This document shows, piece by piece, positions 1 to 6,011 of a stretch of 14,537 nucleotides of DNA. How positions within the stretch are numbered: the first letter of the stretch is position 1; every line of letters starts with the position of its first letter. The position numbers were made by a program, and so were the translations under genes. Source of the stretch: CALJTV01 sp034433775 (GTDB lineage Bacteria > Chloroflexota > Dehalococcoidia > GIF9 > UBA5629); contig DAOUAI010000113.1 in NCBI GenBank assembly GCA_034433775.1, forward strand, positions 1 through 14,537. The letters run 5' to 3'. A model generated the notes under the pieces. The model saw only the letters and a program-made list of their open reading frames with translations, ran no database searches and was not told the DNA's origin.

Positions 1-432
1 GGGTTGTAACAGCGGAAACTTGATACCTATCACCACCCCCCTCACCCCCATTTCTTCAAGTCTGTCAAGAAGAACGAGGTTATATTCCCAGGCCTGCGAG
101 GTAAGCAACCATTAACCGGCATTGCCATTGGCATAAGCCTGCTCCACAGCGATGGTCACTTGGCTGCGTTTCCCATCCCAGCTTTGTTTCACCATGTCTT
201 CAAAAACCTTGAGTTCAGCGCTGAGTTCCTGATACAACGCTCGCCATTCGGCAGGGACCTCAGGTACCGGCTGCGGCTGGGATGGGGGTGGCGATGCCGG
301 CTGAGCTTCTGACATAGCTGGCGATGGGGATGGTGGGATGGGCTGCGGTCTGACTCCCGAGCAGGCAATAACGCCAAGCAATACCACCAGTGCAGCACCT
401 AGCCTTAACACTCTCGCTATCCTGCTACCCAC
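1..432 (-). pseudogene. lipoprotein gene interrupted by one in-frame stop, partial at left edge
   Basis: The frame opens with GTG at 432-430 and encodes a lipoprotein signal: a basic start, a hydrophobic run, and a lipobox VIAC with Cys24. A Pro/Ser/Gln-rich linker (about residues 28-60) follows, then a helical segment ending at TAA (112-114). After this stop the same frame stays open to base 1 and reads like real protein (WLLTSQAWEYN, then LVLLDRLEEMGVRG). This suggests a larger exported protein, possibly a TIM-barrel-like family as I recall from Dehalococcoidia, broken by a single nonsense codon. The 15-nt gap to the stop of the flavodoxin gene suggests cotranscription. No convincing ribosome site precedes the GTG. 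It could also be a short 106-residue lipoprotein or a consensus error; the continued coding character favours a lesion. Confidence 0.6.
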
Positions 433-447
433 CTGATATCTCAGCTT

Positions 448-1005
448 TTACTTATTATTGAGCATCTCAGCAAGCCGTCTGCCCAGCCTCTGCGCCTCCT
501 CCAGCAGCGGCTGCTTGTTTTTCACATCTCCAACCTTGCTGGCATAGCCAGTGAGCGTCACCAGCCTGTCATCAGGGACATCGAAGGAAAGCTTCAAAAA
601 CCGCCGCAGTGCGCGCACCGTATGGTCAAGTCCAGCACCACCACCGACCACCACCAGTCCAGCACAGGTCGCCCTGGGATTTATATTGTGGCGATAGAGA
701 AAATAGTTCCTGTCCACAAATGCTTTCATCTGCGCCGTCATGTTGTAGTAATACACCGGACTACCTAGAATCACTCCATCAGCCTGACAGTATTTCTCTA
801 AAATCCAGGGGACATCGTCCTCCTGCTTGCACTTAGCAAACGAAGAGCAATTATCATGCCCCAGGCAGGGGTTCACTTTATATTCGCCGAGGACTATCTT
901 CTCTGTCTCCACACCACATTCCGCAGCCGCCTTCAGCGCCTCATCCATCAGAAGGCTGGTATTTCCTTTCGGTCTGGGACTGCCTACAATAGCCACTATC
1001 TTCAT
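448..1005 (-). CDS. flavodoxin-fold NAD(P)H-dependent FMN reductase / iron-sulfur flavoprotein-like
   Basis: This is a 185-residue flavodoxin-fold protein of the NADPH-dependent FMN reductase / iron-sulfur flavoprotein superfamily, expected to bind FMN and shuttle electrons in the cytoplasm. Visible motifs are the phosphate-binding loop GSPRPKGNTS (residues 8-17), a Cys/His cluster C47-x2-H50-x2-C53-x5-C59, and the flavin-contact strand GSPVYYYNMTAQMKAFVDR (81-99). Related iron-sulfur flavoproteins carry a compact Cys motif at the same place. Here the spacing differs and a His sits inside, so a 4Fe-4S cluster is possible but unproven. The start is ATG 1005-1003 because AAAGGAG lies 5 nt upstream; the frame is open 16 codons further up without such a site. 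Its electron partner is not in the window. Confidence 0.85.
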   Translation of the reverse strand: MKIVAIVGSPRPKGNTSLLMDEALKAAAECGVETEKIVLGEYKVNPCLGHDNCSSFAKCKQEDDVPWILEKYCQADGVILGSPVYYYNMTAQMKAFVDRNYFLYRHNINPRATCAGLVVVGGGAGLDHTVRALRRFLKLSFDVPDDRLVTLTGYASKVGDVKNKQPLLEEAQRLGRRLAEMLNNK

Positions 1006-1058
1006 GATGACTCCTTTCTCCAAAAATGTTCTCCGGCGGTCAGTCTTGAGCACCAGAT

Positions 1059-1089
1059 AGTATATCAGAAACTAGCAGCAGTCTCACAA
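1059..1089 (-). promoter_or_regulatory. candidate sigma-70 promoter for the flavodoxin-fold gene
   Basis: On the minus strand TTGTGA (1089-1084) is followed by a 19-nt spacer and TATACT (1064-1059), with a TGA triplet directly upstream of the -10, an extended -10. The spacer is longer than ideal; the extended -10 could compensate. It lies about 55 nt upstream of ATG 1005. Confidence 0.35.
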
Positions 1090-1183
1090 AGTCCGTCGAG
1101 GCAATACACTAGCCAAATTTTCTACAAATTTAGTTTTAGCGGGGTCCCAGCTTATTCCAAGTAGCTGGCTACAGTAGTGCGCC

Positions 1184-1824
1184 CTAACAGAATGATAGGA
1201 AAAACCAATAGACCAGCAGATTGACCACCGTCAGCAGCACCCCTATCTTCACGAACTCAATAAAAGTGATAGTGGCACCGTGTTTCTCTGCATTCTGGAC
1301 TATTATCACATTGCTGGCAGCACCTAAAATGGTGAGATTGCCAGCGATGGTACTGCCCGCTGCCAGCGCCATCAGCTCTTTGGTAGATACAGTCAGCTGG
1401 TTCAAGAATGGTAAATACAGCGCCACTAGTGGCACATTCGAGACAAGCTGGCTCAACGCCGTACTGATACCCAGTATAGCACCCGGCGAGGTCAGGTCTA
1501 GCTAACGCTGAAAGCATGCCCATGCCAAACAATATGTAAAGTGCAAGGACTGACATCGATTTCGCCCACTTAAAGAACAGGTAAGATAGGTGGGAGAGGT
1601 AACCGCTTTCCTCCAGTGCCTGACCGATGATGAAGACACCGAACAGAAAGAGCATAACATCCAAATTGATAGCCTTCAGTGCCTCCAGCGGCGAAATCTG
1701 CCCGGTGACCAGTACCGCTACAGCACCGAACAGCATCACCTGCCATATTTGGAGGCGAACCCTGCCGAAGCTGTCTTACTGCAATAAGGACGAAGACAAT
1801 AGAGAGGACTATGATCGATATCAT
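1184..1824 (-). pseudogene. ArsB/NhaD-like (ion transporter superfamily) permease remnant, frameshifted and internally deleted
   Basis: Three reading frames together give the two ends of an integral-membrane permease. The N-terminal piece starts at ATG 1824 (MISIIVLSIVFVLIAVRQ). An extra base near 1767-1770 moves reading into a second frame (RLQIWQVMLFGAVAVLVTGQ, then a helix ending GMGMLSAL near 1503). The third frame picks up at about 1501 with LDLTSPGAILGIS and runs to the stop at 1184, including SNVPLVALYLPFL and the superfamily signature STIAGNLTILGAASNVI. The pieces total about 215 residues against roughly 410-430 for intact ArsB/NhaD-type proteins, so about 200 central residues (several membrane helices) are gone and the junction is out of frame. 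The product cannot be a working transporter. Misassembly in a metagenome is the alternative to real decay. Confidence 0.8.
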
Positions 1825-1916
1825 ATAGCAAAGCTGGCACCCTTATGTGCCAGCCCGTTTTTCATCACCTCGCCTAGAAAAAAGGTTGGCTTTGGAGCCA
1901 ACCCCACCTGTACCAT
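1821..1916 (-). CDS. candidate 31-residue leader peptide upstream of the permease
   Basis: A continuous frame from ATG 1916 to TGA 1823-1821 encodes 31 residues (MVQVGLAPKPTFF, then LGEVMKNGLAHKGASFAI). AAGGAG at 1933-1928 lies 11 nt upstream, slightly far. Its stop overlaps the permease start as ATGA, and the permease start has no ribosome site of its own, so translation would have to be coupled. The frame passes through the terminator hairpin (1903-1884), its six-T run, and the second hairpin (1854-1833). That fits attenuation, in which ribosomes on the leader decide whether the terminator forms. There is no run of one codon that would name the sensed amino acid. The frame may be fortuitous within a structured leader RNA. 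Confidence 0.4.
   Translation of the reverse strand: MVQVGLAPKPTFFLGEVMKNGLAHKGASFAI
1833..1862 (+). terminator. hairpin upstream of the permease start; terminator-like on the plus strand
   Basis: GCTGGCAC (1833-1840), loop CCTTAT, and GTGCCAGC (1847-1854) form a perfect 8-bp stem followed on the plus strand by CCG and five T. No plus-strand gene reads into it from the left. On the minus strand the same hairpin ends about 9 nt before the permease ATG and could hide that start from ribosomes unless the leader is translated. Confidence 0.35.
1878..1903 (-). terminator. intrinsic terminator in the permease leader (attenuator candidate)
   Basis: On the minus strand GGTTGGCT, loop CCAA and AGCCAACC form a perfect 8-bp stem (1903-1884) followed at once by six T (1883-1878). 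It sits about 36 nt downstream of the predicted transcription start of its own promoter, so it would stop transcripts before the permease. That is the arrangement of an attenuator or expression-platform terminator. Confidence 0.6.
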
Positions 1917-1945
1917 ATTCTGTTCTACTCCTTCTACTTAGCTAT

Positions 1946-1973
1946 AGTATAGCCCGCTTTTACCAGTTGTCAA
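1946..1973 (-). promoter_or_regulatory. strong sigma-70 promoter for the permease leader
   Basis: On the minus strand the perfect -35 hexamer TTGACA (1973-1968) is separated by 16 nt from TATACT (1951-1946). The expected start is near 1939, giving a leader of roughly 115 nt before the permease ATG. Confidence 0.65.
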
Positions 1974-2029
1974 TAGCAAATCAATCGTGCCCGATCATAG
2001 CCCATATGGACTGGTTTACCTTAATACCG

Positions 2030-2058
2030 TTGCATATAGCGCACTACAGTGGTAATTT
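2030..2058 (+). promoter_or_regulatory. possible promoter giving a leaderless sfsA transcript
   Basis: TTGCAT (2030-2035), a 17-nt spacer and TAATTT (2053-2058) would place the transcript start at or next to the sfsA ATG at 2065. No Shine-Dalgarno sequence precedes that ATG, which agrees with a leaderless message. The hexamers are only fair matches. Confidence 0.28.
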
Positions 2059-2064
2059 GTATCC

Positions 2065-2775
2065 ATGTTATCGCTGAACATTGGTGTGACAAACCCTATA
2101 GAGTGCACCATAAAATGCAGGCTGAACCGCTTTGTAGTTGAGATACTCGTTGACGGTATGCCGGCGCTTGCTTGCATCAATAATACCGGTCGCTTACAGG
2201 ACTATCTCCGCCCGGACAACACTGGACTCTGTGTTAAGAATAGGCGCCCGCTGAAGACAGCTTACCGGCTGTTCGCTATTAGAGAAAAGCATTCAGCCGC
2301 ACTTATTGATACCCAGCTCCAGATGAAGGCGTTTGAGCAGGCGCTCGCAATGAAGTTAATACCCTGGCTTGCAGATTACGCTATTCTGAAAAGAAATGTG
2401 CGCCTCGGGAGTTCTATCATAGACTGTTTGCTGACCAACCAAGAAAGCAAAATATACCTCGAAGTAAAGAGCGCTGTGCTCCGCGAGGGTCATTATGCCA
2501 TGTACCCAGACTGCCCCACAGAACGGGGACGCAGGCATATAAAAGAGCTTACAGAATATAAGGCAAATGGTGACAGAGCAGCCATCCTGTTCATCGCCGC
2601 CCTCCCGGATATAAAAGCCTTCAAGCCAAATCGGGCTGCCGATCCTGACCTTGCCGACCTGCTGCTTGCTGCCCAAAAAGCCGGTGTCTGGCTACGAGCT
2701 ATAGGACTGGTCTACCAGCCTGAAGATTCACAGATTTACCTTTACCATTCCGACTTACCTGTCGAACTTGATTGA
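2065..2775 (+). CDS. sfsA: SfsA-family protein (sugar fermentation stimulation homologue, putative nuclease fold)
   Basis: The 236-residue product matches SfsA throughout its length. An N-terminal OB-like part carries RLNRFVVEILVDG (19-31) and the hallmark NNTGRLQDYL (39-48). A PD-(D/E)xK-type part carries SSIID (116-120), YLEVKSAVL (131-139) and YPDCPTERGRRHIKEL (147-162); D120, E133 and K135 are the nuclease-like acidic/Lys set. The E. coli homologue was named for a sugar-fermentation phenotype and reported to bind DNA; its true role is uncertain. The start is ATG 2065, which lacks a ribosome site; a downstream GTG at codon 8 is the alternative. The 3' end overlaps an open frame of the next gene, whose better start is 2840. 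Confidence 0.88.
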   Translation: MLSLNIGVTNPIECTIKCRLNRFVVEILVDGMPALACINNTGRLQDYLRPDNTGLCVKNRRPLKTAYRLFAIREKHSAALIDTQLQMKAFEQALAMKLIPWLADYAILKRNVRLGSSIIDCLLTNQESKIYLEVKSAVLREGHYAMYPDCPTERGRRHIKELTEYKANGDRAAILFIAALPDIKAFKPNRAADPDLADLLLAAQKAGVWLRAIGLVYQPEDSQIYLYHSDLPVELD

Positions 2776-2839
2776 CACATTACCAACTGACCTCTATACT
2801 GATAGACTAAAACCAAAATACAAGCTGGCGAGGTATAAA

Positions 2840-3412
2840 ATGGGCGCAACTGAGAGTAAAATCGTTTACTTCACCAAACCAGGACCAGAGAACACCGATG
2901 ATGTACTGCGCATTGTAAAAACGAGAGCAGAGGAGCAGGGCATCAAGACGGTTATTGTCGCCTCCACCACCGGTGCCACGGCAGTTAAAGCAGTGGAATA
3001 TTTGAAGGGAATGAAAGTGGTCGTAGTTACCCATCACGCTGGCTTCCGCGAACCAAATACGCAGGAATTCACTGAAGAAAACAGACGAAAGGTAGAAAGT
3101 GCCGGTGGGCTAATCCTCACCACAACCCATGCTTTTGCCGGGATTGACAGGGCAATGCGGCGAAAATTCAATATGTACCTTACGGGAGAGATGATAGCTA
3201 ACACACTGCGCATCTTCGGACAGGGCATGAAGGTGGCTTGCGAGATCGCCATGATGGCAGCCGATGCCGGTCTAGCCCGCACCGATGAGGACGTTATCTG
3301 CGTCAGCGGCACCGGTCGCGGTGCCGATACCGCTGTAATTTTGAGACCGGTCAATGTGCAAGACTTTTTTGACCTCAGAGTGAAAGAGGTCCTGTGCAAA
3401 CCGCACTTTTAA
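2840..3412 (+). CDS. pyruvate kinase alpha/beta (C-terminal) domain protein, stand-alone
   Basis: This 190-residue protein consists only of the domain that in pyruvate kinase forms the regulatory C-terminus, and has no catalytic barrel. Family-typical stretches are FTKPGPENTDDVLRIVKTRA, VIVASTTGATAVKAVEYLKG, VVVVTHHAGFREPN, ILTTTHAFAGIDRAMRRKF and VCVSGTGRGADTAVILRP-like text near the end. Such stand-alone copies are common in anaerobes and archaea, with no established reaction; binding of a phosphorylated ligand is a guess from the fold. The start is ATG 2840 because GGCGAGGT lies 5 nt before it. The frame is open back to GTG 2768, overlapping sfsA by 8 nt, but the extra 24 residues do not look like the family. 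It follows sfsA by 64 nt and precedes a small Cys-rich gene by 36 nt, so all three may share a transcript. Confidence 0.82.
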   Translation: MGATESKIVYFTKPGPENTDDVLRIVKTRAEEQGIKTVIVASTTGATAVKAVEYLKGMKVVVVTHHAGFREPNTQEFTEENRRKVESAGGLILTTTHAFAGIDRAMRRKFNMYLTGEMIANTLRIFGQGMKVACEIAMMAADAGLARTDEDVICVSGTGRGADTAVILRPVNVQDFFDLRVKEVLCKPHF

Positions 3413-3448
3413 ATTCTATACGCCAAAAAGGACACCGGAGGGACTTTT

Positions 3449-3628
3449 ATGCCTTCGAAAAAGCTTGAACCAAACTGGCTGGACAAGTTTAAAATCCGCC
3501 TGAAGACGGCTATAGGAATTAATCCTATACTGTGCGATAGCTGTAAATGGGACTGGCGCAGCGCCTGCCACCACCCGGAACGCCCCCACGCGGTATGGTG
3601 CCCCGACTACGAGAAACGCGGCTCATAG
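3449..3628 (+). CDS. 59-residue Cys-rich putative metal-binding protein
   Basis: ATG 3449 is preceded by GGAGGG at 3437-3442 with a 6-nt spacer, one of the best ribosome sites in the window, and the frame runs 59 codons to TAG 3626-3628. The product is basic at its start (MPSKKLEPNWLDKFKIRLK). It then carries C29-x2-C32-x7-C40-x10-C51 embedded in several Trp and His residues (W34, W36, H41, H42, H47, W50). Four spaced Cys suggest a zinc or iron site. I do not recognise the family. It is probably cotranscribed with the preceding gene. Confidence that it is a gene is high because of the ribosome site; function is unknown. Confidence 0.72.
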   Translation: MPSKKLEPNWLDKFKIRLKTAIGINPILCDSCKWDWRSACHHPERPHAVWCPDYEKRGS

Positions 3629-3652
3629 CCTAATTTAGGTCATAAGATCAAG

Positions 3653-3922
3653 CTAGCAGGGCACCATCTTATAACTGAGCTGCCCCCGATCGCGGAACAG
3701 CAGGAATTTGACCCGCTTTCCCTGTAATAGCTGTTCTTCGCTCTGACGGCGCAATGTCCTGAAATCAGCCGCCTCCAGAAAGTCGCGAAGTAACGCCAAC
3801 CTGTCCTCCAGTTCAGCGTTGCTCTCACCAGCAAGAAGTTGGCGCGTTATGTCTTCATATTCTTTTTTCGCCACCGTCTCGATGCAGTGGGTGAGGTCAG
3901 GAAAAAGCTCTATCTCCATCAT
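3653..3922 (-). CDS. small uncharacterised helical protein, paralogue of the 10704-11000 product
   Basis: The product is 89 residues, acidic at the start (MMEIELFPDLTH), mostly helical by appearance, with a short beta-like C-terminus. Its C-terminal two thirds aligns with the protein at 10704-11000: LL-G-xN-ELE-R-x3-L-x2-FL (residues 29-48), LRRQSEEQLLQGKRVKF (57-73) and LSYKMV (82-87). The pattern is a helical hairpin followed by a GK-V-x-YK strand pair. I do not recognise the family. Two ATG codons are adjacent (3922 and 3919) and no good ribosome site decides between them. It is convergent with the small Cys-rich gene (24 nt between stops) and divergent from the CNNM gene. Confidence 0.68.
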   Translation of the reverse strand: MMEIELFPDLTHCIETVAKKEYEDITRQLLAGESNAELEDRLALLRDFLEAADFRTLRRQSEEQLLQGKRVKFLLFRDRGQLSYKMVPC

Positions 3923-3963
3923 ATTAGCTCAATTGAACAACCGCCTTTACCACTTCTCTCTTT

Positions 3964-3993
3964 ATCCTATCAGCCGAGCAGCAAAGGTGACAA
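3964..3993 (-). promoter_or_regulatory. candidate promoter for the 3653-3922 gene
   Basis: On the minus strand TTGTCA (3993-3988), an 18-nt spacer and TAGGAT (3969-3964) with a TGA triplet directly upstream form a plausible sigma-70 site with an extended -10. The expected start is about 35 nt before the ATG. It is back to back with the promoter at 4003-4031. Confidence 0.4.
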
Positions 3994-4002
3994 GTCCAAT
4001 TT

Positions 4003-4031
4003 TTGACACCCCAGCTAGCCAATGCTATGAT
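4003..4031 (+). promoter_or_regulatory. strong sigma-70 promoter for the CNNM/CorC gene
   Basis: TTGACA (4003-4008), exactly 17 nt, then TATGAT (4026-4031) with TGC directly upstream (extended -10). The expected start near 4038 falls just before the 22-bp palindrome. Confidence 0.7.
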
Positions 4032-4040
4032 GGTATTGAT

Positions 4041-4062
4041 AATCTGGTCAATTGACCAGATT
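4041..4062. promoter_or_regulatory. perfect 22-bp palindrome, candidate repressor operator
   Basis: The sequence is AATCTGGTCAA followed immediately by its exact reverse complement TTGACCAGATT. It lies from about +3 to +24 of the predicted CNNM transcript and ends 4 nt before the ATG at 4067, where a bound dimer would block the promoter or early elongation. The TGGTC...GACCA half-sites recall GntR/FadR-type operators, but the spacing differs and no regulator gene is in the window. In RNA it could also fold across the start region. Confidence 0.6.
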
Positions 4063-4066
4063 GCAT

Positions 4067-5350
4067 ATGGAAGACACGACTGGTATATATCTGGTTCTTT
4101 TCTTTGTCTGTCTGCTGATAGCAGCGTTCTTCTGTAGCGCTGAGACAGCTTTTATCAGCATACAGCGACTTCGTCTCGAACATCTGGTCCGCACCAATCA
4201 TCCTAAAGCTAAAGTTGTAGCCAGGATTCTGGAAAATCCGGAAAGGTTCCTTGCTACTGTACTTTTTGGCATCAATCTGTTCGAGACCGCAGTAGCCACC
4301 CTGGGCACGATTATCGCCGTATCAGTCTGGGAACAAAACCTGGCTCTAGCTCTGGCAACCATCATCATCACTGTGATAACACTGGTCTTCGCTGAACTTA
4401 TCCCCAAAAGTCTGGCGGTACGTTTTAGCGAAAGGCTAGCACTGCTCTATGCTGGTCCTATCGAGGTTATCTCTTTCATCTTTTACCCCTTCGTCTACGT
4501 GCTCAATCATATAGGCATCAGGTTCACCAGGCTGGCTGGAGAGGATGTTAAACCACAACCCATGTTCAGTGAAGAGGAACTTCACACCGCTATTACAGTG
4601 GGCGAGGAACAGGGCATCTGGGAAGAGGATGAGGCTGAAATGATACACAAAGCCTTCGAATTCGCCGACCGCCCGGTGAAGGAAGTAATGCAGCCCAGGA
4701 CTGAGGTCGCCTGGCTGAAACAGGGCTCCACCCTCGCCGATTTTCTTGAAGCCTACCGCCACTTCCCCTATTCCCGCTTCCCCGTCTATAAAGACACCAT
4801 CGATGAGGTCATCGGTGTAATCTCCATCAAAGATGTGCTCATGGCACAGGCTAGCAACTCTCTGACCAAAGACAGCCTGCTCGATGAACTTGTGCGCCCT
4901 GTCCATTTCGTCCCTGAGACCAAGAAGCTGGGCGAACTCTTGGCCGAGATGAGAGATAATAATTACCATATGGTCATCGTCATCGATGAGTACGGCGGTG
5001 TGGTCGGTGTCGCCACATTGGAACACCTCACCGCAGAGATAATGGGCAAAATCGGCGATGAACTCGCCAGCAAGAAAAAGGACTTCGTCACCATCGATGC
5101 CAATACCTTCGAGATAGATGCCGGGCTGAGGATTGAAGAGGTCAACGAGGAACTGGAGCTAGACCTGCCACCGGGCGACTACGAGACCGTAGCTGGCTTC
5201 ATCCTCAGCAATCTAGGTCGCATCCCCAGACAGGGAGAGCATCTGCAATACAAAGACCTTAAGCTGACCATACTCGAAATGCGTGGCAGGAAGGTCGAGA
5301 GAATCCTGATAACCAAGGCAAAGGATGCTGCGTCTGCGGATAAGGTTTAG
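4067..5350 (+). CDS. CNNM/CorC (HlyC)-family membrane protein with DUF21, two CBS and CorC_HlyC domains
   Basis: The 427-residue protein has the full family order: a DUF21 membrane domain with helices near 7-28, 63-86, 95-118 and 130-150; a CBS pair (about 203-262 and 275-335); and a C-terminal CorC_HlyC domain (about 345-425). Signatures include FFCSAETAFIS (21-31), FAELIPKSLAVRF (108-120), the junction VKEVMQPRTEV, and VIVIDEYGGVVGVATLEHL in the second CBS. Characterised relatives act in Mg2+/Na+ transport or efflux, with CBS domains binding adenine nucleotides; the old haemolysin label is historical. The start is ATG 4067 because it follows the promoter and palindrome. An upstream in-frame TTG (4052) lies inside the palindrome, and neither start has a Shine-Dalgarno match. 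The 3' end overlaps the next gene by 26 nt, so the two are translationally coupled. Confidence 0.9.
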   Translation: MEDTTGIYLVLFFVCLLIAAFFCSAETAFISIQRLRLEHLVRTNHPKAKVVARILENPERFLATVLFGINLFETAVATLGTIIAVSVWEQNLALALATIIITVITLVFAELIPKSLAVRFSERLALLYAGPIEVISFIFYPFVYVLNHIGIRFTRLAGEDVKPQPMFSEEELHTAITVGEEQGIWEEDEAEMIHKAFEFADRPVKEVMQPRTEVAWLKQGSTLADFLEAYRHFPYSRFPVYKDTIDEVIGVISIKDVLMAQASNSLTKDSLLDELVRPVHFVPETKKLGELLAEMRDNNYHMVIVIDEYGGVVGVATLEHLTAEIMGKIGDELASKKKDFVTIDANTFEIDAGLRIEEVNEELELDLPPGDYETVAGFILSNLGRIPRQGEHLQYKDLKLTILEMRGRKVERILITKAKDAASADKV

Positions 5351-5966
5351 CCGCGGAGAGGAACTAAAGTTCCTCTCCCACCTTGATTTGATGAGACTCT
5401 GGGAAAGGGCTTTACGACGCGCCAGAATCCCTTTAGCTTACTCTCAAGGTTACACTCCTCACCCGCAGATCTCACTGGCAGCGCCGCTAGCTGTAGGAGT
5501 TACCAGCGAAGCAGAATTGATGGACGTCCACCTCTCCCGCTGGACAACCCCACGACTCTTCCAAGTACAGGTACAAGAACAACTTCCTCAGGGTATCGAG
5601 TTGCTCGAGGTATGGCAAATAGGGCTGAAAGTCCCCTCCCTGCAGTCACAGGTCAAGTTCGCCGAGTACAGAGTTGAAATAGGGACCGACAGGACCTCAC
5701 AGGAAATACAACAGTCTCTGACCTCACTGCTGAGAACAGACAGACTTCCCTGGTACCATATGCGCGACACCGGTTCTAAGCGGTACGACCTCCGCGCCCT
5801 CATCGAAGACCTGTGGCTTATTGAGCACCGTGACTCTTTATGCGTGCTGGGCATGAGGTTACGTTGCGACGAGAAAGGTTCGGGAAGGCCGGAGCAGGTG
5901 ACCAAAGCCCTCGGCTTCTCCCAGCACCCGAAATCAATTCACCGCACCGCCCTGCTGCTGGGATAG
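5325..5966 (+). CDS. radical-SAM-linked protein, DUF2344 / TIGR03936 family
   Basis: The 213-residue product matches the DUF2344 (TIGR03936) family. Its diagnostic start is RIRFSRGEELKFLSHLDLMR (4-23), then RALRRARIPLAYSQGYTPHP and ISLAAPLAVGVTSEAELMDV. Members usually sit beside, or fused to, a B12-binding radical SAM protein and are thought to act with it, perhaps in RNA modification. No radical SAM gene is present here, which is unusual; it may lie elsewhere in the genome. The length is typical of unfused members. ATG 5325 lies inside the end of the CNNM gene, and AAAGG at 5320-5324 abuts it, so coupling with the transporter is likely although no functional link is obvious. Confidence 0.85.
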   Translation: MLRLRIRFSRGEELKFLSHLDLMRLWERALRRARIPLAYSQGYTPHPQISLAAPLAVGVTSEAELMDVHLSRWTTPRLFQVQVQEQLPQGIELLEVWQIGLKVPSLQSQVKFAEYRVEIGTDRTSQEIQQSLTSLLRTDRLPWYHMRDTGSKRYDLRALIEDLWLIEHRDSLCVLGMRLRCDEKGSGRPEQVTKALGFSQHPKSIHRTALLLG

Positions 5967-5977
5967 CTGAACGCGTA

Positions 5978-6011
5978 ATCGAAGTTATAAAGCTACCTAG
6001 CTGACTTCGAT
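5978..6011. terminator. possible convergent terminator hairpin
   Basis: ATCGAAGT (5978-5985) and ACTTCGAT (6004-6011) are perfect complements. They enclose a second short stem, AGCT (5991-5994) with AGCT (5999-6002). The hairpin sits between the converging DUF2344 and hydrolase genes and covers the stop of the latter. There is no T run on either strand, so an intrinsic terminator is only weakly supported. Confidence 0.25.

Noticed and set aside
31..51. Suspected frameshift in the C-rich run of the lipoprotein frame
   Set aside because: A careful codon count shows the frame stays open through the run (GVRGVVIGI); the only lesion is the TAA at 112-114.
112..114. Stop codon recoding (selenocysteine or pyrrolysine)
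   Set aside because: The codon is TAA, which is used by neither system, and no recoding element is visible.
1833..1903. Known riboswitch class (for example fluoride) in the permease leader
   Set aside because: No consensus of a class I can recall fits; only the two hairpins and the short frame are clear.
4436..5026. Minus-strand open frame of 196 codons
   Set aside because: It is antisense to the CNNM gene, whose domains are unmistakable, and shows no recognisable family.
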